Positions 21,300 to 32,953 of a stretch of DNA of 64,000 nt are shown here, piece after piece (within the stretch, counting starts at the first letter, position 1; each line of letters opens with the position of its first letter). The stretch is from Protopterus annectens (lineage: Eukaryota > Chordata > Ceratodontiformes > Protopteridae). The stretch lies in the NCBI RefSeq assembly GCF_019279795.1, contig NC_056743.1:869011864-869075863 (forward strand), given 5' to 3'. The notes below the pieces were generated by a model, which saw only the letters and a list, made by a program, of their open reading frames with translations, made no database searches and had not been told where the DNA came from. The position numbers and the translations under genes were made by a program.

Positions 21300-22012
21300 T
21301 CAAGTTCAGAAAAAAAAAATAATTCTACAGTTTTTCAAAACTAGTTTGCATTGCCTATATGCAGAGACATGGAAGAAATTAAAAATATTATTATACCCAA
21401 TGGACCATCATTTTGGGTAATAAGGAACTGGTTACCACAAAAGGTTTTACACCTAGTTTTACTTATAAAAAATGTGTTAATTTATTTTCCTTTTTTAATT
21501 GGACCAGCAACAACGTTGATACTCCAAATGATTCTGGACCTTTTGGTGCATTTTGTTGTCAATCTTGCAAGTATTGTAGATGTATGTCCAGTAGTAGTAC
21601 AGTTGTGAAATCTTCAGGCAGAATTTTGGAAGCTAATAGTAGATATCCCTGTAAAACTAAAGCCGTGGTTTACTTTGCTTATTGTGATTCATGTCTTGCT
21701 TTTTATGTAAGAAAAACAATAGAGGGCTTACTAACAGTATATGAACAAGTTTTAGCCATTAAGAATAAAGGTACAACAAATGCTTAAGCTAAGCATGCCA
21801 TTAACTGTATTTCTTTTAAGAAATTGAATTTTTTTGTTTTGGATAAATTATTTGATAATATCCGTGGCAGATATATAGATATAGATATAGATAGAGATAG
21901 AGAGAGAGTGAGTTTACTTGAATGTAAAGAAACTTGTTGGCAAATTATTTTAGAAGCTGACAGATTTCCAGGCTTAAATGAACACATTAGCATAAAATGT
22001 TTTTTTTTTTTT
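21300..22012 (+). mobile_element. Penelope-like element, second family, GIY-YIG region
   Basis: The C-terminal part of a second Penelope-like family. The sequence from 21360 reads as the link after the reverse transcriptase. At about 21550-21605 a Cys-Cys-Gln-Ser-Cys-Lys-Tyr-Cys cluster, typical just ahead of GIY-YIG in PLEs, is present. The GIY-YIG-like block Val-Val-Tyr-Phe-Ala-Tyr-Cys...Ala-Phe-Tyr-Val-Arg-Lys-Thr lies at about 21664-21718. A C-terminal helix resumes after an ATAGAT microsatellite that interrupts the frame at 21871-21908, and a T-run ends the copy at about 22018. It differs strongly from the PLE at 15811-16688. Both the reverse transcriptase and the 5' end are missing. Confidence 0.72.
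21871..21908. repeat. (ATAGAT)n microsatellite inside the PLE
   Basis: Several ATAGAT units grading into AGAG. They interrupt the PLE coding frame, suggesting expansion after insertion. Confidence 0.9.
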
Positions 22013-22027
22013 TTTTCTTAGCTGTAA

Positions 22028-24400
22028 AATATATAGATCTGATGTTGTCCTTTTCAGTCTTCCTCACTGACGGATCCAGATCCAATTCTCGGATCCGACT
22101 CTGCTGCTTTTCCAAGACTTTGGATCCTAGTCTTGAGCTCCTCCCTCTTCCCATAATACACCACAGTAACCCTAACTCCTCAGATCTTGTTTGCCGCCAT
22201 CGAGGTGGGATGGAGATATCGTAAGTCTTGAGTGGTGAGAACTTTTGTTTATTTACTTTAGGCTGATTTTTAGCTAATTCATTCTTGTTTAGTCTTTTTC
22301 TGTTCTCCTTTACTCCCTCTGTGATCCTTACAATTGAAATGTTGAAAAGAGATAGTTATGTATTAGTTTCTTTTGGTTGCTCTCTCTAGTGCCTCCTTTG
22401 TAGTTCTGGTGTTTGTTCTAGTTGGTGGACGTTTGTTTCTGAGCTTCTCCTTCAGGAAAACTGTTTTTCGGCTTTCTGGTCAGTATTTTTTTTCCCTCGC
22501 AGTTGTAGTTTGAGAGGTCTTTTCACGGATTGTATACGATGGCTGTCCCTTTTTCAGAGTGTGCAGATTATTGCCTTTTTTTTGGTCCCTTTTGTGTGCA
22601 GATGGTGAGGATATAGTTAACTGAAGGAGGGCAACCAGTTAGGTTTCCAACTTCACAAAGGAAATTATTGGTTAGATTAAACCTTCTAGTCTAGCCAATG
22701 TCATGTGCACATATCTGTATTACAGTTTAATTTTAAAGATAAAAATCACAGCAGATACTCATTGAATATACCTAAGGACTGATTAGCTTGGGTTATCGTT
22801 TCCTTCTGTTGTCAAGTAAAGGTAGTGTAACTGTTTTTGCAAACATACATTTATCAAGACATCATGGTAGATGTCTGGATTTTCTATGAAAAATTAGAAA
22901 TGCTTTGGCACACTGACTCTTGGATCCACAGTGATCCTATCTATCCTATCTCTGTAGATTTTCAACCAGTAAGCTACACTTCACTGACTGTAAATATAAT
23001 AGTACAGATGAACATTTCTCCTATACACTGAAACACTTGAGCTGGGTTGTAAAAGCAATGATTTCAAAGTTTGTCCCTTTATCTTGGCTATGTTCGAAAT
23101 TTCTTTTTGTTGTGTTGGTATGTTGACAACCACATGGTGGACCGCTGGCAGCTTGTGTGGTCTGGAGCTGCTGTGGATGTGCTTGACGAGTCAAACATGG
23201 ACTGAAAGTTGGCTGTTGACTATCAAGCAGAAGAGTTTATGGCATGTCTCCTCATGCACTCCACAGTTTCTTTCTTTGTTTCTTTTGGGGCTCAACCCCC
23301 TGTAAAAAAAAAAATGTATGCTTAAAAAGAAAAATGAGGAGTTACTAGGCCCCTGTCAGATCCCAAGTCCTCCTCGAATCTAACAGTTGCGGCTCCGATA
23401 AGATCTTCTATGTTTGTATGCTGACTGCCTGTAATTTTACAACATATTGCACAGCTTCCTGGATCGGATACATCTGTGGACTATTTCAGATCCTGTTTTT
23501 TGCAGTCAGATCTGATTAGTCTGACGTCTACTGCTTCTTCTTCTTCTTTTCCTTTCCTCAGATCCTAAGATTGGAATCGGAAGGATGTTGGGTGCCCCTG
23601 GAGAACTGGGCAGTTCTTGGATCAGACTCCTTCGGATCTGGAGCTACTGGACCGGTGTAGTTTTCTTAGGATCAGAGACATTCCTCGGATCCGGCCATGC
23701 CTCTCAACTGCACATATTTTCAGAAAAAGTCCAGCTTTATCCTTGGATCCTAAGACTGGGATTGGATGGATGTTGGGTATCCATGGATAGCTAGGCAGTT
23801 CTCTGATCAGACTCCCTTGGATCCGGAAATACTGGACTGGTGAGGCATTCCTCAGATCCAGCCATACCTCTCAGCTGTAAAGATTTCATAAAATGTCCAG
23901 ATTTCTGCCTCATATTTTTCATCCCTTTTTCATAAAAGTGTATTTTTTTAGCAAGTCATTAGCAGTTCATTAAAGATTAAAGTTAGAAAATAATGACAGA
24001 CACGTGAGTTTCAGACTTCCTATCCTTCATAAAAATTCATGCTCATGCAAAGCAAAAACAGTTATTCTGCCAACTTTCTAGGTTTGTAGGAACAATATAT
24101 AAACATTGTTCCCCCATTTTTTATGGCTTTGTCCAGATCTCTTGCTCTAAGAAGTTGAGAGCTGTGGATTCAACAGCTTCTTTGTTGTTGTTCCTGCACC
24201 CAGGTCTTCAACATGCCTCTTGGCTGTCTAGGTCTTTGCAGGGTGTCCAAAACTTGGCCTAGTCCCTTTTAGTCTGTTCCTCATGGTTTGGACAGATCAT
24301 TGGAGTGATACAAGAATTTAAATTGTGGTATTCATTGACTTTAAAAGGATACAGGCTGGGATGGATCCTATTACTCTGGCTACTTTCTAATTTAGAAAGG
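22028..24400 (+). mobile_element. DIRS K left terminal repeat and decayed leader/gag
   Basis: The block 22036-22200 (GATCTGATGTTGTC, then GGATCC-rich sequence, CTCCCTCTTCCCATAAT, and CAGATCTTGTTTGCC) matches the DIRS J terminal repeat at 57357-57510, read in the same orientation, so it is a left end. Downstream to about 24400 I find no long frame. Sequence at 23340-23900 is rich in GGATC motifs like the terminal repeat itself and contains a tandem duplication. I read it as decayed gag leader of the J/K subfamily. The right part is lost or unrecognisable. The block 22620-23330 has nothing I can assign. Confidence 0.5.
23561..23930 (+). repeat. Diverged tandem duplication, period about 185 bp
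   Basis: Two copies start at GATCCTAAGA (23561 and 23746) and run in parallel through GGATGTTGGGT, ATCAGACTCC, a GGATC...TACTGGAC block and TCAG/GGATCC...GCCAT/GCCATACCTCTCA. They are roughly three-quarters identical by eye. They lie in the GGATC-rich part of DIRS K and may reflect gag repeat expansion. Confidence 0.75.
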
Positions 24401-25375
24401 AAACATTAAAAAAAAAAAAAAAAAAATTATGTCCTTGTCTTGGGCCTTTGTCCAGCGCATTTGGTTGGGCTTTTTTTTTTTTTACAGTTCCCTGCTTTGG
24501 GGGATTAGGAGGTGTGTTCATTGCCCCACATGCCTATCTTGTCGGTTCTGCTCTGCAGTGGCTAAGTGAAGGCCCCTTATGCTAAGATGGCCATTTTCTC
24601 CATTGTTCAGATCCTGCCTAACACTTCTTCTAGAATAGTTGTTTTTTTTGGAGAGGAAATAACCCTAGTAGTTCATCTACTAGGAGTGGGTATTCTGACT
24701 CTTTTATGGGGTCTCTCATGGAGGAGAGAAGGGTTCCCCAAAATTTCTGCTACAGCATTTCCTTCCCTATGGAATATGGAACTTCTGTTGGACACAGCGC
24801 TAGTAACTGATGTCACTAAGCAGGAAGATATTCAACTCCCTCTATCCATCCTCCCAACAATAAGTCTGGAACTGTGGACATTTTTGCATAACACGAGTTT
24901 ACATCACACACTTCCACACTGAGGTTGCCCACTATCTGCATATTTCTATAGACCTTCAATCGATCCGGCTCTACAATGTATATTTTTTAACAGACTTTAT
25001 CTTCCTCTATAAACACACTCGACCTTACAAACGTGGTATTCACTACTAGATCCATTTAAAGATGTTTTTTTTCCAACAAAACTGTTCCTTTACCTCCTCT
25101 ATTTGCTCAGTATTCACAGAAGTTCCCTACTAGGGTGTGACCATATATTAAGTGAAAGATGATCCAATCTCATGATCTCGTTGGAGACCAAAAAAAACCT
25201 ATCATTATCACCCCAGACACGAGAACAGTTTTTCTAAACTACTAGGTTTTCAGGAAAGCCACCTGTACTCCTAGCCCCCTCCCCCCTTTCTACCATTGAA
25301 CCTGAAGCTTCTACATATAAAGCTAGCAGGCTGAAGACTTCTGTTATCTCATTGCCACCTTATGGCATTGTCAGG
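24400..25375. other. Unassigned stretch
   Basis: Contains two homopolymer runs (A-run about 24408-24426, T-run about 24472-24483) and a 118-codon plus-strand frame at 24566-24922 with no motif I recognise. It is likely decayed transposon or unique spacer. I see no promoter, splice or RNA-gene signal I would defend. Confidence 0.4.
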
Positions 25376-25379
25376 TAGA

Positions 25380-27965
25380 GCTCTTCTCTATACCTCTCAC
25401 TTCTTGTTTCATCAGCAACATCCTCCAAGGATTCGGGAACTCTCTCTGGATTTCTAAGGCTTTTGGGTCATATGGCAGCATTGATAGGAGTGGTCCCTCT
25501 CACCAGATATCACATGAGCACCTTGCATTGGACAGTGGCCTTGTAGTGGTCCCTCCTTGTACATCCATTGGATTTCCCAATACGGCTGATGAGAGCATGC
25601 CACGAACAGATTCAGCGGTGGTTAGCATATGTTAGTACTACAAAAGAAACCATTTGTAATTCCTTCTCCTTCAGCCACAGTCACCACAGATGCCACCCTC
25701 CTGGGGGGGGAGGTTCGAAGGTAGGACTGCTCAAGTGTTCTGGTCATCTGTAGAGGCTCACATTCACATCAGTGTTCTGGAAGTGAGAGTGGTCCTCCTA
25801 GCATTGCAGACTTTTCAGGACACCCTTTCCTGAGGTATGATTGTAGTACAGACAGGCAACATATCGGTCATCTGGTACCTCAATAAACAAGGGGGAGCAC
25901 GTTCTTACCCTCTTTGTCAGGAGGCCATGAGGCTTTGGCAATGGGTGATCTTCTCTCAGTGGTTTCTGGTGGCAATGCATATCCCAGGGAAGTCCAACAT
26001 TTTGGCCGACAGCTTCTGCAGGAGTATTGTATTGCCCCACAGGTTGCCCCTGAATCTGGAAGTTGCAGCTTAGATCTTTAGGTGCTGTAGCACAGCGTGT
26101 TGAGATCTATTTGTGTCCCCATCCAACACCAGGGGCAACAGGTATTATGCCCTTGTTTCTCCTCAGGGACAGGCACCCAAGGATGTTTTGACATTTGCCC
26201 AGTCCCAGGTCTCCTTTATTCTTACCCCCCAGTTCCCCTGATAGTGGTTTCTTCAGAAAGCAGCGCGTTGCATAGCCTCAATGATCTTCATCGCCCCCTA
26301 TTGACCTCACCAGGTGTGGTTTCCCTTCATGTGGCCTCTTCTGAATCACCCCTCTTAGATGGATGTTTGATCCTGTTCTGAATCTCATGTCTCACCTCTC
26401 ATCCAGTTGGGCTGGATCCCTCCAACTTCCACTCCCTCAAGTTGACTGCATGGTTCCTTCAGTTCCCTTGATGGCCAGGAATACCAAACTTTTGCAGGCA
26501 GTGGTTTGTATATTGTTGTCATCTCAGAAAGAATCCACTGGAAAAGTGAATGCCAGTAAATGGAAGAGATTTGTTTTGTGGGCACAGACTTGGCTCCCTT
26601 GGAGTCAGATTTGGATTTCCTAGCTGAGTTGTTCAGCACAGGCTTCTCTACTATCAAGTTTCAGTTAGCAGCCATTTCAAAGTTTCATATGGGTAGAGTT
26701 AATATGTCCTTGGCTTTTCTCAAGATTTCCCAGGCTTTTCTGTAAGGTACTTTTCTTCTGCATCCTCCATTATGGCATCTAATTCCTTCCTGGGATTTGC
26801 TGTTTGTTCTTCAGGTTTTAACTGCCCCACCCCATTGAAGTTTCAGCCTCCTCAGATTTGAAGCTATTGTGTTGGAAAAAATTGTTGTTGTTGGCTATTA
26901 CCTTGGCCAAAAAGGTTTCAGAATTGTAAGCACTTGATTTATTCCTTCCTTACTTAATTTTCCATAAGGATAGGGTTTCTCTTCATATAAATCCTTCTTT
27001 TTACCTAAGATGGCTTCAGGTAATAACATTCACAATCCCATTCATCTCCCTGTGTTCTTTCCCAGTTTTTACAACAAGGGAAAATAAGTTTTGTATTGTC
27101 TGGACATCCATAGGCAACTGCTATTTTATCTTGACTGTACCAAATCTTTAAGAAAATCTAGCCAGTTTCTCTCCTTCTCAAAATCCAGACTGGGCTCACT
27201 ATTGTCTAAAGTAATGTTATCCAAATGGCTGTCAGATTGTATTTTGTTTGTGCAATCTCTGAAAGGCAAGACTCTTCTACAAAAGCCTAAATATCATTCA
27301 GCTGGGGCTGTAGCTACTTCTATAGCTTTTCTTTCTAAAGTACCTATGGATGATATCTGCATTGCTGCAACTTAGTTAGGCATCATACCTTTATGTCTCA
27401 TTATAAGCTGGAAATACAGTCCAGGTCCAGGGCTTCTTTTGGTTCTACTTAGTTGTGGAATATCCGTCCTTAGTTCCTCCTGAGGAATTATCATGGCTGG
27501 GGACTCTGTCCCACTGGTTGAATCCAGATGGAACAGATGACATCTGATACGAAAGTTATGTACTGAACATAACACTAGATCTGTGTTGTCTGACTCCATC
27601 TGGTTCAACTTTCCCACCTCTTGCCCCAGCCTTATTGATGATTTGTTGAGTTTTCCCTCTGTGATGATGGACATCAGGGGTTCGTGTATTCAGCCAGCCT
27701 AGAGTCTCGTTTTTCCCCTGGGTATTTTTCTTGTGTCTGTGGAGGAAGTGGGGACTACTTGGATGTGTTGTATCATTCTGTTTTTTTCACATGGGGCAAA
27801 CTTACTCTGGGGAGGTGATGGAGGAGCACTGGGTATGGGTAAGGGAGGCGGAGCCTAGACAAGCTAAAGGCTTTAGAATCAGCTGGATTTGGATCCAAAG
27901 CCCCTCAGGTTGAACCAGACTGAGACAGGCAACATGGATCTGTCATTATGTTGGGTATATAACTT
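25380..27965 (+). mobile_element. DIRS L, RNase H to right terminal repeat
   Basis: The 3' half of a DIRS element. At 25440-25560 lies the end of the reverse-transcriptase/connection region. RNase H traces at 25640-26060 include an Asp-Ala (Thr-Asp-Ala) equivalent and a Gly-Asn-Ile-Ser-Val-Ile-Trp-Tyr-Leu-Asn-Lys-Gln-Gly block. The tyrosine recombinase runs at 26440-27460, with Ser-Lys-Trp-Lys-Arg-Phe, Leu-Ala-Lys-Lys-Val-Ser-Glu-Leu and a His-Ser-Ala-Gly box in which the Arg of His-x-x-Arg is lost. An ICR-like segment lies at 27510-27612, centred on GTTATGTACTGAACATAAC (27553-27571). The right terminal repeat (27800-27965) is complementary to the left end at 5253-5415 of another copy. Inactive. 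Confidence 0.72.
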
Positions 27966-28099
27966 TCATTTTCTTCTGTCCTTACTGGTCTGGAGTACAA
28001 GATAAATATTTAAAAATCCTCCTTGACTCTGTCACACAAGATTGTGTACCTTCTACACATTTCTTTGTAAAAGGCTTTCCTTACCTAGGAGAAGGCTGA

Positions 28100-28690
28100 T
28101 TTTTTTTATATGGAAACTTTCCTGGGCTTTTTCCATTAGTCTGTAACTTCAGCCAGGGAATATCTCAGGATTTTAGGGTTCTTTGCTTCCATGATTTTAA
28201 TGATTCCTCTAGCCAGGTTACACATGAGAAAAATTCAATGGCTTTTAAAAAACATATGGACCCAATGTTCTCATTGTCAAGAATTTTTTATCCCAGTTTT
28301 GGTCTTTTTCCAAAATGAACTGCATTGTTAGAAATGACAATGTGTTAAAATCCAGGTGTCCCCTTTTTTCCTCCTGTTATAGTCTATTTGTAACTCCGAA
28401 TGTCTCAGATTTTGCTTAGGATGTAGTTTTTTTGAGGGTAAAAGTACAAGATCTGTGGAACTGTTCAGACAATCTAAAACAAATAAATGACAGAGATGTT
28501 AGCTGTGATCCATGCTATAAAATTTCTTAATCTGTGGTTCCCAGGATCTCTGCAGTTGACTACAGACAACATTGCAGTGATGCGGTACATTCAAAAACAG
28601 TAGGCACCAGTTCACATATCACAATCAGCCTATCCAAAAGTCATCTTACTCCTACTCAACAGATATAATTTATTGCATGCCACCTGGATT
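28100..28690 (+). mobile_element. DIRS A-type fragment (connection and RNase H)
   Basis: Frames at 28140-28260 (Ala-Arg-Glu-Tyr-Leu-Arg-Ile-Leu-Gly-Phe and Pro-Leu-Ala-Arg-Leu-His-Met-Arg-Lys-Ile-Gln) and at 28500-28690 (RNase H-like) align with DIRS A around 15090-15600, not with DIRS C. It is an old scrap ending where DIRS F begins. Many stops. Confidence 0.5.
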
Positions 28691-30110
28691 CAAGTTTACA
28701 GATCACCAGGCTTTCCAACTCCAGGGTGCTCTCCCAGTGCCTCACAGCCACTCATATTCTTCATCATCCTTCTCCGCCAGCAAGACTAATTCTCCACCTC
28801 TTAGGCCTAATGGCTTCTACAGATGTCATGGTTCCACTAGCCAGGCTTAACATGAAAGTGGCTCAGTGGAATCTAGCGGTGCAGTGGTCCCAAAACATTC
28901 ATCCACTACATACAAACATTTGTCTCACTTGAAGCACATTTCCTGGTGGATAAAATCTTCTTCAGTGACAGAAGGATGTTCATTCCAAATGAATCCACCT
29001 GTGGTTGTAGTGACCATGGACTCAGCAGAGGCCAGCCTTCACATCAATATCTTGGAAATGATGGCAGTCCTCCTAGCATTGCAGGCATTTCAGGATGTCC
29101 TCCTCAAGGGTGTGATATCTGTACAGCCAGACATGTCAGTAGACTGCTACATCAACAAACAGGGAGGAAAGTGCTTTCTGTCCGCTATGTCAAGAGGCCA
29201 TGTGAGGTTGGCAGGGGGTGATATCTTCTCATCACTTTCTGATTGCAGAGTACGTACTGGGGATGTTCAATGTGATAGTGTGCAAATTGAGCAAAACTAT
29301 ATTAATGCCTTAAGAGTGGTCCCTCAATCCAACAGTGGCAACCATTGTCACTAGGGCCAAGCTTGCTGCAGTCTTCTTGCATCTTACCTGGACAACAAAT
29401 GCATCTGTTACTTTCCCTGATCCCTCTGAAGAAACAGTCACTGAGGGATGCTATAGTGCATCAACTTTCTTGCAAACTTCCCTGTGTAACTTTTTTTTTT
29501 TTTTACATAGATAGAGTTTCCTTCAGAACTAACACATCCTTCCGTACACTGTGGCATCCTAGGCTAATTTAAACCATTCTATACATCTACCAGTCTTTTT
29601 CCCCAAAATTTTCGAACAAAGGCAAATACATGTTGCATATGTTGGGTGTTCATCGCCAACGTAGGTTCTGTCTTCATAGGAACAAGCCATTCAGAAAGTC
29701 TGATCATTTGTTGCTTTCTCAAAGCCTAAATTAGGTAAAGCAGTTGCTAAGGTTACTATCTCCAGATGGTATCAGACTGCACTTCTTTCTTTTATTTTTC
29801 ATTAGAATAAAAATAGCTTGTCTCTACAATCTAAGGCTAAGGCTCATTCTACAAGGGCAATGAACACACCGACAGCCTTTTCTAGTACACTACCTATTGA
29901 TTCTATTTGTGCTGCACCATCTTGGTGAACAGTTCACATCTTTGTGTCTCTACAAACAGGATGTACAGTCCAGTTCACAGTCGTTTTTTGGTTCCACCGT
30001 TCTCAGGAATGCCCTTCCTTGATATCTCTTAGCTGTAGCAGCTTGGTAATCTGTCTCATAGTTGAACTGGATGAAACAGACAACATTGGATACAAAAGTT
30101 ACATACTTAC
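28691..30110 (+). mobile_element. DIRS F, RNase H and recombinase, left of the nested DIRS C
   Basis: An older DIRS copy interrupted by DIRS C. The connection region is at 28760-28930. RNase H at 28990-29300 has Thr-Met-Asp-Ser, His-Ile-Asn-Ile-Leu-Glu-Met-Met-Ala-Val-Leu-Leu-Ala-Leu and an Ile-Asn-Lys-Gln-Gly-Gly block. The recombinase C-terminal half is at 29500-30018, with His-Arg-Gln and a His-Ser-Thr-Arg motif near 29850. The first half of its ICR follows (about 30060-30115, ending TTACCATAAC). The remainder of F, comprising the second half of the ICR and the right terminal repeat, resumes at about 36320. A T-run near 29491-29504 and several stops show decay. Confidence 0.7.
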
Positions 30111-30281
30111 CATAACAATAGATGTTAAGTTGTCTATCTCGCCTTCATTCTTGCTGGATGGGTTCGGAGCCGACCTCGGCTCCGACTCGGCCACTCTAAA
30201 AGCTCGAGAGTTGGTTCCACCAGCTCGAGGCTCCCCTTATATCCCACAATGCTAGGCGTGAGTTACCTCAGATCTCGTTTG
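30111..30281 (+). repeat. DIRS C left inverted terminal repeat
   Basis: Begins at the CATAAC core, then GTTAAGTTGTC, a GGTTCGGAGCCGACCTCGGC block, CTCGAGAGTTGGTTCC, and ends near CAGATCTCGTTTG. It is the reverse complement of 36128-36319 and presumably holds the promoter. Confidence 0.9.
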
Positions 30282-30616
30282 CCGCTACAGCGATCGAGGT
30301 GTTGGTTTTCTACCGGTTCTTGGTAAGTGACTTTTCTTGTAAAGTTAGTGTATTAAAACCCCTTTAATTTTAATATTTATACGTATTTCCCTTAGTTTAG
30401 AGGAATTCTTATCCCCTTTCTTAAAAATTCCTGTTTTTTTCCCACAAGAACTTTAAGTTCTTCCCTTGGGCCTACAGGCCTTTTTCTTTCCCTAGTGGAG
30501 TGTGTGTGTTATATTTTCTTAATTTAAAAAACCTAGTTAGTTGTTTTATTTTAAGTTAAACTAGACAGGGTGTAATCAGTGTGTTTGTGACTGTGTGTGT
30601 GATTACACCTTTTGAG

Positions 30617-32866
30617 ATGTCTAAAGAAGCAAAGGTCTCCGGATTCAAGAAGTGTGATGCGTGCTGTCAGAAAATGTCTCTGACAGACGCTCACACTTCT
30701 TGTGTCTACTGTCTGGGACCTTTGCACCTGCAGGACTCCTGTGCTGTTTGCCATGGCTTCAGCCCCAGGGTCCTGCAGGAAAGAAAAAATAAGTAAATTT
30801 TAAGGGGCTTACTCAAGCCAGAGGATTCCCTTTCTGTGTCTACAGGGAAGCCCTCTAAGGCATCTAGGTCTTCGGCTCCGACAACTGAGCCGAGACCTAA
30901 GGTTTCTAAACCTCTGCCTACATCGGCTCCGGCTGGAGCCGATGAGTCTCAGTCCACAGTTTCTGTGGTTCCTCAGGGTCCGGCTGGAGCCGAGGTATTA
31001 ATTCCGTGTCGGCTCCGACCAGACCTTCGGAGCCGACAACTAGGAAGAGGTCCAGGTCACCATCCCTTGGCTCCGTTCATTCGGCTCCAGCATCTCCCCT
31101 GCTGTCTGAACGGAGCCAAAGATCTCACTCCTCTAGGTCATCGAGGCTGTCGGATCATGACCTTCAGAGGGTAGTGAGTCGACTTCTTAAGTCCGAGGCA
31201 CTGGCCCAGATGCTTCAGAGCCCGACTCATCAGTCGATGCCTGCCCCTGTCCATCAATATATTCCTCCTTCGACTCTCTTGAGCTCGGAGGCGGGTCCTG
31301 TCGGAACCGAGACTGTGATAGCGGCGGAGCCGATACAATTGTCTTCGGCTCCGTCGTCGGCTCCGATTTCTTCCTTGGAAGAATCTCGGCGCCGGACTTC
31401 CCTCGTCGGCTCGAGGGGTGAGTGGCATCGGACCCTTGTCCGACCCCCTCTCCCTCTCGGTGCTTGGCGCTGGTGAGTTCGGCTCCGACATCGCCTCGAG
31501 CCATCACTGTCGGTGCCGAGGGAGGTTCTTAGCTTCTCGGAGCGGGGACCTCTGGCTTTGCCTGACAGGGGTTCATTCGAGGTCATGCGGAGTGTGTTAG
31601 AGCCTGGCTCTACTCCACAGTCGGCTCCGTCCGCCCTCCCTCACGGTGTCTCAGGTCAAGTCGACTCACTCCCTCATCCCGGACCGCAGAGAGCCAGCTC
31701 CTCAGGAACCCCTGTGGGATTTCATCCTCTTCGAGGCCTCTCCTGATTTGGCAGAAGAGCCCCCTCGGAAGAGGAAGTGTAAGAGGAAACACATTGACTC
31801 ACCTGAGTCCATCACATCTGACACAGATTTAGATGATTCTGAGGGTTCCCCCTGTTCCCCTTCTGAAGATGTCTCATTTGCAGACATTGTAGAGATCCTG
31901 AAGCAGAGGGGAAATTGGCCAGCCCTCAACCCTTCGGAGGATGAATCTGTGTATCTTGAGGCGTTTGGCTCTCGCCCTTCCACCTCCTGGGTGTCCCCCC
32001 TCTTTGACCCCCTCATGCAGGTGGTTGCTAAGAAGGCATGGACGGCTCCTGATTCAGTGGACCCCACTCCCAGGAGACCCTCCAAATTCATAACGGCACC
32101 AGCAGACAAACAGTTCTTGACAAAAGGAGTCTCTGTGGATGCTATGGTGGTAGCTGCTGCCACTAAGAAGGAGCTAGCTGATCCTTCAGTACCTGTCCAT
32201 CCACCTAACAAGGAATCTAGGTCCATGGACAGGTACGGGAAGCGGATGTTCTCGTCAGCGACATTTACCATGCATTCGCTGAACTACCTATGCCATTTTA
32301 CTCGTCTTCAAAGGGACTTGATCAAAGAAGCGAGTGAAATGTTAAAGGACCCTACAGCTGCGGGTTTTCAAGATAAGATGAACACGCAGCTGGCTACCCT
32401 TAACTCCATAACCAACTCCTCCATGCGCCTTCTTTCTTACGCGGCTGATGGAGCGAGTAGGGCCGCAGGGACAGGTGTGGCCTTACGTAGGCATGCCTGG
32501 ATGCGGCTATGCAATTTTGCGGACCCCTTCAAGACGTCTTTCACTAACTCCCCGTTTGATGGATCATCTCTCTTTGGTCCTCAAGTGAAAGAAACCTTGA
32601 CTAGGTGCGAAACTGATGGCAAGACCCTTTCTGCCGTCGGAGTCCGTTTTTCTACTCCTTCTAGGCCTTACCCCAAAGGCCAGAAAGGTGGAAAGATGTG
32701 GTTCCGTAAACAATCTCAAGGGACTTTGCCTGACGCACAGAGTCGTTTCCCCGCCAGAGGCAGAGGCGGGAATAACAATGGTAGACGTCGCCCTAGGGGC
32801 AGGGGGGGTCCGCAGAACCAGGGCAATCGGGAAGCCTTCTCTGACAAGCCCTTTCAGCATCCCTGA
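30617..32866 (+). pseudogene. DIRS C gag
   Basis: Structural protein of the element. I take the ATG at 30617 (Met-Ser-Lys-Glu-Ala-Lys) as the start because the DIRS G gag begins the same way. The head has a Cys-x2-Cys...His...Cys-x2-Cys...His...Cys-x2-Cys cluster (residues about 12-47). An in-frame stop falls at 30794 and shifts occur near 31000, 31450 and 31640. A long Ser/Ala/Pro region built on repeated CGGCTCCG-type motifs follows. A 406-codon open part at 31646-32866 has a basic Arg-Lys-Arg-Lys-Cys-Lys-Arg-Lys block, the conserved core with Tyr-Gly-Lys-Arg-Met-Phe-Ser-Ser and Arg-Arg-His-Ala-Trp-Met, and a Gly/Arg-rich tail (Arg-Gly-Arg-Gly-Gly) likely to bind nucleic acid. Confidence 0.82.
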
Positions 32867-32953
32867 GGTGTTGCCCGACTGCCCACCTTCGGAGGCAGTC
32901 GGGGGAAGATTGTCACTGTACCCAGAAGCCTGGCTATCCCTGACTCAAGACAA

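Noticed and set aside
24566..24922. A 118-codon frame as a novel gene
   Set aside because: No recognisable domain, no supporting splice or promoter signals, and surrounding sequence is decayed transposon.
31138..31586. Long minus-strand frames opposite DIRS C gag
   Set aside because: They are shadows of the GC-rich, low-complexity gag coding sequence on the plus strand.
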